From contig CAWUHX010000070.1 of the NCBI GenBank assembly GCA_963922205.1, positions 248,001 through 312,000 of the forward strand: a DNA stretch of 64,000 bases, written 5' to 3'. The stretch comes from Romanomermis culicivorax. Lineage: Eukaryota; Nematoda; Enoplea; Mermithida; Mermithidae. Shown in pieces: positions 59,701 through 64,000 of the stretch (positions within the stretch are counted from its first letter, which is position 1; the number at the start of each line of letters is the position of its first letter). The translations under genes and the position numbers were made by a program. Under the pieces are notes generated by a model. The model was not told the origin of the DNA. It ran no database searches and saw nothing but the letters and a program-made list of their open reading frames with translations.

Positions 59701-62700
59701 TTGATTTTGTTTTTTTTCCAGTTTCAAAACAAAAGCTCATGATTTCGGCGAAATTTTTTGCCATATTAAAAGAAAAAGTTGAAGACTTTAAATTACGTGA
59801 AAATTACAAATTTGGGTGATTTCTAAAACATTATTGTGTGTAAACAGCTTTACAAAACTTTTTTCACAATAGCACAACTTTTACTTCTTGAAAAATAACC
59901 ACTTTTACAAATATTTTGTTTGTACAGAAACCATTAGAGGTAAAAGCATGAAATTCGGCCCTTACATCAAAGACAAACAGGGGATTTTAATGCACCAATT
60001 CGCATCAAAAAATCTTCATCCATTCGAAAGTTATGAAGGTTGGCACCGGTCGCCTTTTTTGGCTCATCCTGTATAATATATCTGATATTGTGTGACTACG
60101 ACATCTTCGTAAATTTTTGTTCATTAATACACAGACGAGTCACAAACAGTGTAAACTAAAATTAATCGACTCTATGTTTAATGTTGGCTTGGAACGCATC
60201 ACTTAAGCTGATTTTTTTTAGAAAATTTTTTAATTTTTTCAGACAAAGGTATGCCAACACGTCAATCCCGCGAAACAATACCAAAGATTTCCACACTTTG
60301 TACTCTTACTAAAGCAGTCTATTCGAAAAATTATGAAAAATTTGATAGCATACGATACACAAAAGTTGGAAAAAACTTGTTTCTTATGATGAAATCGTAT
60401 TATTTTTGACATTTCAGTATAAATTTTACAGCCAGAAACGGCAAGTACGGCAGTAAGCTATACAAGATCTAAGAATATTACACGAAGCATTCACCAACAC
60501 GGAATGAACTGCCTTGAAACAGGGTGTCTAAATGAGAGCATGTAAAATTTCAATGAGATGCTCTCTCCAAACCACAAAAGATCAGTTAATTTTCAATCAA
60601 CAATGCTAAAACTGACACGGAAAAAGATTGTGACCAGTTACCTGAAACGTTCCGTTGCCTCGAATAATGTGTGAAATTCCAGTGACACCAACAATTTTAT
60701 TTTTCCTCAAATGAATTTTCATGCTAAGCATCCCGCTATCTCGAATGCATTAGCCGAATGCTCAAGCCTAAGGCTAAGGCGTGGGCCTAAGACTAAGGCT
60801 TAAGCCTAAGGCCTGAGCCTAAGCCTGAGGCTAAGCCTGAGACTAAACCTAAGTCTAAGCCTAAGTCTAAGTCTAAGTCTAAGTCTAAGTCTAAGTCTAA
60901 GTCTAAGTCTAAGTCTAAGTCTAAGTCTAAGTCTAAGTCTAAGTCTAAGTCTAAGTCTAAGTCTAAGTCTAAGCCTAAGCCTAAGCCTAAGCATAAGGTT
61001 AAGTCTAAGCTTAAGCCTGAGTCCGAATCAAGCCTGAGCCCGATAACAAGCCCAAGCCTAAGCCTAAGCCAAAGTCTAGATCTTGTTTTTAAGCGCAAGT
61101 CCAAGTCTTAGCCTAAGAAAAATGAAAAAGAAATTTTGAAATTACATAAAATTATATTTTCGTCTAAAATCATTAGTTTATGTAAGGGGATATATATAGG
61201 TAGTGTCGGAGTTTTATAACTACACTTACAAATCATTATTCGAGATAACGGGACGTTTGAGGTAACCGGAAACAACATAGAAAAACATCGGTTGTATGTT
61301 TCAAATAAGATACTGTAGGAAATTTCAGCACGATGACTTGCAGACCTGACTGTAATACTGAATTCTCACCTTCTGGAGCTTTTACAGTAACCATATTCGT
61401 ATTTGCGCTAGGTGGACTCAAGCCCGCTTCGTTCAAAGCGAAAACTCGGAATTCGTATTGCCTGTATTCTATCAAATTCGGAACGTTGAAAATCGATTGG
61501 GGCACCGGCGTCGGGTTACATTTTTGCCAAACTTCCATGCCTTTTTCGCGTTTTTCGATCAAATAGCCTAAAATTCGACCGCCGTTGTCATTTTTAGGTT
61601 TTTCCCAAGTCAAATTGACGAAATCTTCGCCGATCATTGTCACGTTTGGCGCGCCCGGCGCGTCCGGTTTACCGAACGGTAATCGGGCCACCGTCGGTTC
61701 GTCGCTGGTTAACGCCGGGCCTATGCCGTTATCGTTGACGGCCGAAACTCTGAATTCGTAAGCGTGGTCTTCGTAGAGACCTTGGACGGTGAACACGACG
61801 TCCTAAAAATTTTTTTACGGATTGAAATTGGGCTAAAAAGACCCTACCTGATCGTGAGTTTCAAATTTTTTATCAGCACTTACAGTAAGCATGAATTTTA
61901 TTTACTCACTTCAAACCTACACATCTTGGAATTCTCGTTTACAAGTTCATGAATCATCAATATACCTACTCGCGTCTCACTGCGGACAAGCTCAAGATTT
62001 TGTATCCTTATTCCATTTGAAATCAGGTAGTATTTCATATTTTTGAGAATTTTTGATGAACCACGTGTCATATAGGATTGAAAATTTGCTACCTTGGTGA
62101 ACCAATAATTTTTTGTGTGAAAAAATTCAAAGTTAAAATAATTTTGTAAACAATTGTGAAGACAGCACATATTTCTATCATTTTTTAAATTTACGAGCAT
62201 TTTATGACAAATAGACTGTAGATCGATTAATATTGATTTAATTCCGATGTTCTCTACAAAACTGTGGCTCTTGTTTCTGTGAAATTAGTAAAACATTTTT
62301 TGATCTGTCAAAAAGTAAGTGTGAAAATGAAGTAGTTATTCAGCGTTAAAATTTCATAATCAGATCGTGAAAATCAAACGCACGTGAAAATCTAATGACT
62401 GTGTTACAGTAACCTTGACATTTGAGATGAACATAGAACCTAGTCATTCGTACTGGAAAGCTTGAGTTACATTTACATGATACGCGGTCTACTGTAGGTA
62501 TGTAGGTATTACTGTAGGTGCGATTACAGAAGACATTTCTTCAGTGTAAAGTATACATTGTTTAGTTATAAATGGTCTTCTTACTGATGACACGCTAAAT
62601 AGTGGGATAACAATGAATATCCTAAATTCAAGATAAAACTAGGATTCATGGGAATACCATGACGTTTCTCAAGAAATGATCCGTCACGAAAAGCAAAAAA

Positions 62701-64000
62701 ACTAAAAAATTCGTTATTTATTGTGAATTTTTGATGATCAGTTTGTGAAATCTAACGCATACAAAAAATCAGGTATATCGAAAGGGTCACTAAAAGCCAC
62801 ACTGTACTACAGTAATCAGTAGAAAAATATGAATCCCCAACTAACATAAAAATTCGGATCTGAGAAACAAAAGAAATTTTGTATAAAAAAATTGACCATA
62901 TAATGCAAAAACTAACATTAAAAATAAATCGCAATTACTGCAACAACTAGTATTGCAATACGTGACGACTCTAAATTACTTGGTTACAGTAAGACCAATC
63001 ACATTTAACTTCATGCTGATCCTTCGTGACTATTTTTAATTTTTCGAAATTTTCTTTTATTCAAATTTTCTTTTTAATTTTCCAAACTTTTATTCTCCTT
63101 TTTTCTTTTTCGTTGTTGGAAATTTCTTTCATATTTTCTTAATCATTACCAAATTTTTCCCCAAATTCTCTTTCTCATTTTTCCAAATTTTCTTTCTTTC
63201 CAATTCTTATTTTTTATTCTTCAAAATTTTCTTTTTTTTAGTTTCCTTCTTGATGTTTCAAATTTTATTTTTTATTTTTCAAGCGTTTTTTCAAATTTTT
63301 ATTTTTCATTGTTTAAAATACATGTTTTTTTCAAAATATCCTTCCAATTTTTTTTCAATCTAATGAATTATGTTCTCCTGCTGAACTTCCGAACATTCTA
63401 CTGGTCAAATTTACTTTCACATAGCTGGCAGCCACTGTCCACTCATCTTTGGCTGTATCGCGTTTTTCCACGCAATAATGAGTAACTTTGGCGCCACCGT
63501 CTTCTCGAGGCGGTTTCCAGTTCAACGTGGCTTCGTGTTGATTAACGTGCGAAATATTCAAGGGACCGGTGGGCGGTCCTGGTAGACCAGTAACGTTTAT
63601 GTACCAACTGCAAGAAGCTAAACCGGACTCGTTGCTGACCTTGAAAATGCAAAAATGGAGCGGTCATTCGTGAACGCAGTGAAAAAAAGAAGATTACAGC
63701 ACCACAATACATTAGACTACAGTTATTACAGTAAACTATTCTTCATAATTTGATGACATCAGAAATGCCTTATTTTTTTCACAGTAATACTTTTCCTGAA
63801 ACATGAACTTTCTAATTTTTTATTTTTTTCTAGGATAAAAATTCTACAGTAATATTTATCATAATTTTTTTCTGTACCTTTGGACTATCAAGAATAGAAT
63901 TTCAAATCCATACCTGGAAAGTGTATTTGCCAGTGTACATTTGACTCAACGACAAAATAGTAATTATGACGTGATCGTCAAATTCGACCATTTTGATGGC
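35551..64000 (-). CDS. unc-22: Twitchin (UNC-22), C-terminal 1545 residues including the kinase
   Basis: Twenty-four minus-strand exons join in phase from the window edge to TGA 35553-35551; the gene continues beyond 64000. Domain order in the visible part: end of an Ig, FnIII, FnIII, Ig, Ig, FnIII, a short linker, kinase (about residues 593-849), regulatory tail (850-915), then Ig, Ig, Ser/Arg linker, Ig, Pro/Ser linker plus Ig, Ig. This is the C-terminal layout of nematode twitchin. The kinase has the glycine loop GTGAFG, the Lys in FAAKF, HLDLKPEN, DFG and APE, so it looks catalytically intact. Twitchin is a giant thick-filament protein of muscle that regulates contraction and relaxation; its kinase is held off by the tail and thought to be opened by stretch. 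No other gene lies within its introns. Confidence 0.97.
35739..37456 (-). other. Twitchin last intron
   Basis: A 1.7-kb AT-rich intron with a copy of the repeat seen in the lipid-binding gene's intron 4 (36700-37060 resembles 7540-8010: 'ATTACAGTAATAAGC', 'TTTTTTCGTG(T)(C/T)GAAC'). No coding signal. Confidence 0.7.
37457..37564 (-). CDS. unc-22: Twitchin exon, first half of the last Ig
   Basis: Acceptor 'gatttcag', donor ACAG|GTTAGT. Encodes 'PQVVRLPQPVTAKVGDNVKF'. Confidence 0.94.
37800..38000 (-). CDS. unc-22: Twitchin exon, fourth post-kinase Ig (C-terminal half)
   Basis: Acceptor 'cattcaag', donor CAAG|GTACGT. Encodes 'DVVWLRNGKEVKSNGRFK' and the 'DSGVYQCEA' Ig strand F motif. Confidence 0.95.
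38001..40649 (-). repeat. Two introns of degenerate AAATTTTC/GAAATTT sequence around one exon
   Basis: From about 38050 to 38950 and 39140 to 40640 the DNA is low-complexity, made of short words such as TTTCAAAATTT, CAAATTTTC and CGAAATT with no fixed period. The exon 38953-39135 stands out by its G+C. Many small open frames here are noise. Confidence 0.8.
38953..39135 (-). CDS. unc-22: Twitchin exon, Pro/Ser-rich linker and Ig start
   Basis: Encodes a linker with 'SPAIDGPSSVSNGESKSPNG' and 'KAPSPPLAL', then 'LAEKADAKFEFRIS', the first strands of an Ig. Donor TCCG|GTAAGT. The acceptor reads 'ctagcag', a NAGNAG pair, so the exon may begin at 39135 or 39132. Confidence 0.9.
40650..40958 (-). 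CDS. unc-22: Twitchin exon, third post-kinase Ig (complete)
   Basis: Acceptor 'gattctag', donor AGAC|GTGAGT. A complete I-set Ig: 'VDEGQTAEFSCRVDGRPSPE', 'THWLKNGE', 'GDEGEYGCQAANESG'. One of the most GC-rich stretches in the window. Confidence 0.96.
40959..43242 (-). other. Twitchin intron, 2.3 kb
   Basis: AT-rich. A purine-rich (GAAA/GGAA) tract runs at about 42415-42620; the minus-strand open frames there are its shadows. Nothing coding seen. Confidence 0.75.
43243..43473 (-). CDS. unc-22: Twitchin exon, Ser/Arg-rich linker
   Basis: Acceptor 'attttcag', donor GCAG|GTAAGT. Encodes 'RMSDYSSSRSTTSRRTYGRS' and 'MEIRRSSAIRES': a basic, Ser-rich interdomain linker at the same place as in nematode twitchin. 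Several RxxS-type sites could be phosphorylated (inference). Confidence 0.9.
44536..44713 (-). CDS. unc-22: Twitchin exon, second post-kinase Ig (C-terminal half)
   Basis: Acceptor 'tccaccag', donor CAAA|GTGAGA. Encodes 'VTWTKDGRPVNEDRLHVD' and 'DDAGRYSCTAENKLGIAE'. Confidence 0.96.
44779..44984 (-). CDS. unc-22: Twitchin exon, linker and start of second post-kinase Ig
   Basis: Acceptor 'aattttcag', donor TACA|GTAAGA. Encodes a Pro/Ser-rich linker and 'FSFHLRPRLIQTNHSCKLIC' with 'GNPPPT'. The 65-base intron 44714-44778 interrupts the Ig just before its Trp. Confidence 0.95.
45040..47330. repeat. Large degenerate tandem array within a twitchin intron
   Basis: Four units start near 45040, 45711, 46645 and 47230. 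Each has the same block ('CAAGC(C/T)AGAAAAATGCCA', then 'ATTTTA(C/T)(G/A)T(G/A)CATC', 'CTTTACAT(A/G)AAC', 'GCAAAAATC(C/T)(G/A)TGACTT'), followed by a stretch of degenerate GATCA-rich words such as 'CAGATCAAATCA'. Spacings are about 670, 935 and 585 bases. The plus-strand open frame 45731-46225 is an artefact of it. Confidence 0.8.
47766..47938 (-). CDS. unc-22: Twitchin exon, first post-kinase Ig (C-terminal half)
   Basis: Acceptor 'cataacag', donor CAAA|GTAAGA. Encodes 'RELKQSVKYMKKYQDDEYTL' and 'YVVRAKNSYGTKEE', nearly the same as nematode twitchin here. Confidence 0.97.
48016..48133 (-). CDS. unc-22: Twitchin exon, start of first post-kinase Ig
   Basis: Acceptor 'cttctcag', donor CATG|GTAATT. 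Encodes 'AQPRFVIRPQNTTVVEGQVA' and 'SAPPVVT', leading into Trp across the intron. Confidence 0.96.
48360..48598 (-). CDS. unc-22: Twitchin exon, kinase C-lobe end and regulatory tail
   Basis: Acceptor 'attttcag', donor TTTG|GTGAGT. Encodes 'ARMTIHDCLDHPWL' (end of kinase) and the autoinhibitory tail with 'SDRYRNLRDKMDKRF' and 'NFSSLRKRKP', the basic segment that packs into the catalytic cleft in twitchin kinases. Confidence 0.96.
48650..48955 (+). repeat. Tandem repeat of about 50 bp, six degenerate units
   Basis: Unit close to 'GAAAATGGTTATTTTTGTAC' plus 'AAAAAAGGTCAAA(T)GTG' and a TTTTTTGGT end. Lies in the twitchin intron 48599-49829. Open frames on both strands at 48689-48956 follow from the period. 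Confidence 0.85.
48960..49097 (+). repeat. 3' fragment of the GGCCATATGGCTAG repeat family
   Basis: Ends 'AGTCACCTGACAAATC...GGATCTCCGTTACATGTATG', matching the ends of 14691-15100 ('GTCGCCTGACCCATTACATG') and 20852-21195. Confidence 0.6.
49830..49982 (-). CDS. unc-22: Twitchin exon, kinase C-lobe
   Basis: Acceptor 'ttctaaag', donor CGGA|GTAAGT. Encodes 'LSGLSPFGGSSDEETLRHVK' and 'DFIKRLLVKEPE'. Confidence 0.95.
49983..52078 (-). other. Twitchin intron inside the kinase domain
   Basis: A 2.1-kb intron that splits the kinase C-lobe within TYI-LLSG. It contains a GC-rich foldback element at 51201-51595 (listed). The rest is ordinary AT-rich DNA. Confidence 0.8.
51201..51595. mobile_element. 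GC-rich foldback element built from GCCGGCGCCGGC words
   Basis: Ends: left 'AGGCCCTGCTATACCTCGAC', right the reverse complement ('GTCGAAGTATAGCAGGGCCC'), flanked on both sides by TTA. Inside each arm are several GCCGGCGCCGG blocks alternating with CTATACTTC/GAAGTATAG, so each arm is itself palindromic. An AT-rich centre of about 110 bp separates them. No coding capacity. Confidence 0.88.
52079..52278 (-). CDS. unc-22: Twitchin exon, kinase activation segment
   Basis: Acceptor 'tttcacag', donor TACT|GTAAGT. Encodes 'PENVMF', 'VKLIDFGLASKVNP' (DFG), 'TGTPEFAAPEVVE' (APE) and 'GFYTDMWATGVLTYI'. Confidence 0.97.
52339..52480 (-). CDS. unc-22: Twitchin exon, kinase catalytic loop
   Basis: Acceptor 'cttttcag', donor GAAA|GTAAGT. 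Encodes 'LSGGELFDKISDN', 'AIRYMRQICEGLKHLHENN' and 'VVHLDLK', the catalytic loop with Leu in place of the common Arg of HRD, normal for this kinase group. Confidence 0.97.
52676..52882 (-). CDS. unc-22: Twitchin exon, kinase N-lobe
   Basis: Acceptor 'ctttttcag', donor AATT|GTAAGT. Encodes 'GAFGAVHRVVEKSTGNVFAA' with the ATP-binding Lys in AAKF, the helix-C Glu in 'VVRNEVNVM', and 'HDAFEDNDEMALVYE'. Confidence 0.97.
52905..52972 (+). other. Possible tRNA-derived (SINE-like) remnant
   Basis: 'GCGCAGTCGTAGTG' resembles an A box and 'GGGGTTCGAATCAGCC' an exact B box about 40 bases later. The acceptor stem does not close well. It lies in the twitchin intron 52883-53870. Confidence 0.35.
53871..53964 (-). 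CDS. unc-22: Twitchin exon, start of kinase domain
   Basis: Acceptor 'aactcag', donor GAAC|GTAAGC. Encodes 'FDIWKQYNPQPVNIKPDS' then 'YYDVMEEIG', the lead-in to the glycine loop. Confidence 0.96.
54141..54206 (-). CDS. unc-22: Twitchin exon, basic pre-kinase linker
   Basis: A 66-base exon; acceptor 'gttttcag', donor TATG|GTAAGT. Encodes 'DENGKRIRTKEKKAASDYDT'. Confidence 0.93.
54777..55030. repeat. Degenerate tandem repeat of CTCCTGAACTCC words
   Basis: Repeats of 'AAGCGAACACTCCTGAA' and 'CTCCTGA(A/C)TCC' at roughly 60-120-bp spacing, in the twitchin intron 54207-55095. The minus-strand open frame 54777-54974 is its artefact. Confidence 0.75.
55096..55250 (-). CDS. unc-22: Twitchin exon, third visible FnIII (C-terminal half)
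   Basis: Acceptor 'ccggcacag', donor GAAG|GTAACA. Encodes 'NFTVEHLRQGASYEFRISAE', 'NNFGVSSPCEPTSPV' and a basic exit. Confidence 0.95.
55314..55479 (-). CDS. unc-22: Twitchin exon, third visible FnIII (N-terminal half)
   Basis: Acceptor 'ctttttcag', donor CCAG|GTTCGT. Encodes 'KPDPPRFPIIEAILSDSVIM', 'SWKKPLNENG' and 'YVIEKRELPSGEW'. The 63-base intron after it reads open in one frame but is removed to keep the FnIII fold. Confidence 0.95.
55669..55959 (-). CDS. unc-22: Twitchin exon, Ig domain before the FnIII
   Basis: Acceptor 'cttcaacag', donor TGTG|GTAAGA. A complete Ig: 'KPRIFVPPRYQSRCEFRSAE', 'GYPHPTSYWTKNG', 'DSGTYQVTVENEMG'. The usual strand-F Cys is Val here, common among muscle Ig domains. 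Confidence 0.95.
55960..57543 (-). other. Twitchin intron, 1.6 kb
   Basis: Positions 56150-56500 hold degenerate 'GGAATCACAAACCTC' repeats about 30 bp apart. Positions 57360-57480 are A-rich. No coding signal. Confidence 0.75.
57544..57828 (-). CDS. unc-22: Twitchin exon, Ig domain
   Basis: Acceptor 'tttttccag', donor AAAT|GTGAGA. A complete Ig: 'PPDIVQGLTNTSAEEGRPGR', 'CEITGNPKPEIRWFKGA', 'DADDYSCRASNIAGTKST'. GC-rich against a strongly AT-rich surround. Confidence 0.96.
59337..60071. mobile_element. Tc1/mariner-type non-autonomous element, 735 bp
   Basis: TIR: left 'CAAGATGAGCCAAAAAAAGC' then GACCGGT, right the reverse complement ('ACCGGTCGCCTTTTTTGGCT' then CATCCTG). TA flanks both ends within ATTATA/TATAAT. 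Interior frames (59555-59764 minus, 59888-60076 plus) look like no transposase, so it is non-autonomous. Confidence 0.85.
60764..61105 (-). repeat. Interstitial telomere-like tract, mostly TTAGAC on the minus strand
   Basis: On the plus strand, about 19 near-perfect CTAAGT units (60861-60972) flanked on both sides by degenerate GCCTAA units. On the minus strand this is TTAGAC and TTAGGC. It lies within a twitchin intron. Open frames of Asp-Leu or Arg-Leu repeats come from it. Confidence 0.92.
61370..61802 (-). CDS. unc-22: Twitchin exon, end of one FnIII and a complete second FnIII
   Basis: Acceptor 'atttttag', donor GAAG|GTGAGA. Encodes 'VQGLYEDHAYEFRVSAVNDN', then 'KPDAPGAPNVTMIGEDFVNL', 'TWEKPKNDNGG', 'YLIEKREKGMEVW' and 'YEFRVFALNEAGLSPPS'. 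Confidence 0.97.
61803..63414 (-). other. Twitchin intron, 1.6 kb
   Basis: Includes a minus-oriented fragment of the TACTGTAAAA family (62100-62225) and, at 62990-63360, a plus-strand pyrimidine-rich stretch of TTTTC/AATTTTC words. No coding signal. Confidence 0.75.
63415..63639 (-). CDS. unc-22: Twitchin exon, Ig end and start of FnIII
   Basis: Acceptor 'attttcaag', donor GAAA|GTAAAT; 75 whole codons. Encodes 'VSNESGLASCSWYINV' (Ig strand G), 'GLPGPPTGPLNIS' and 'NWKPPREDGGAKVTHYCVEK' (FnIII). Confidence 0.95.
63914..64000 (-). CDS. unc-22: Twitchin exon, partial, cut by the window edge
   Basis: Encodes 'AIKMVEFDDHVIITILSLSQ' and 'MYTGKYTFQ', the middle of an Ig domain, ending CAG|GTATGG in phase 0. 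Its 5' end lies beyond 64000. Confidence 0.9.

Larger units (their letters stand above)
57829..61369 (-). other. Twitchin intron of 3.5 kb with transposon and telomere-type tract
   Basis: The longest intron seen. It contains AGCTGCAGCT/AACTTGAGCTTAAG palindromic words (58250-58440), a mariner-type TIR element (59337-60071) and a TTAGAC/TTAGGC tract (60764-61105). Confidence 0.8.

Noticed and set aside
59555-60076. Small frames within the mariner-type element as a transposase
   Set aside because: Both are under 70 codons, on opposite strands, and lack any transposase motif.
60793-61104. Asp-Leu and Arg-Leu repeat open frames
   Set aside because: They are the translation of a hexanucleotide telomere-like array inside an intron.

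Overview
The window is eukaryotic nuclear DNA, almost certainly from a nematode. The reasons are: short coding exons split by AT-rich introns that end in TTTCAG-like acceptors; two interstitial tracts built on TTAGGC, the nematode telomere unit; very common TACAGTAA/TTACTGTA words; and protein-coding exons most like nematode families. I cannot name the species. There are no prokaryotic features. Coding exons are richer in G+C than the introns around them.

Four genes can be assembled exon by exon with phases that agree at every junction. (1) 2728-9912, plus strand: a secreted BPI/LBP/CETP-type lipid-binding protein of 559 residues in five exons. (2) 13398-16544, minus strand: a small heat-shock protein (Hsp20/alpha-crystallin), 189 residues, three exons, with a perfect three-unit heat-shock element upstream. 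(3) 18327-24699, minus strand: RFT1, the polytopic ER protein linked to lipid-linked oligosaccharide flipping, 535 residues, 14 exons. (4) 35551 to beyond 64000, minus strand: the C-terminal 1545 residues of twitchin (UNC-22), with Ig and FnIII domains, an intact titin/twitchin-type kinase, its regulatory tail and five C-terminal Ig domains, in 24 exons; the 5' part lies outside the window. A further small minus-strand gene near 12220-12535 is only a weak possibility.

The rest is repeat-rich. The RFT1-twitchin interval (24700-35550) holds a 5'-truncated non-LTR retrotransposon with one in-frame stop (31806-34256), a frameshifted endonuclease fragment of a second one (27675-28215), an imperfect foldback element (26343-26837), a hAT-like non-autonomous element with an 8-bp target duplication (29388-30731), a small terminal-inverted-repeat element with a 6-bp duplication (30789-31005) and a TTAGGC tract (29215-29345). 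Introns carry further foldback and TIR elements (4763-4900, 15703-15848, 51201-51595, 59337-60071), tandem arrays (5400-6900, 45040-47330, 48650-48955, 60764-61105) and several dispersed families with copies in or next to all four genes.

The four genes have unrelated roles (lipid binding, protein folding, N-glycosylation, muscle mechanics) and do not form a pathway or an obvious operon. I found no convincing new molecular system; the most interesting material is the transposon and repeat content and a few gene-structure details.
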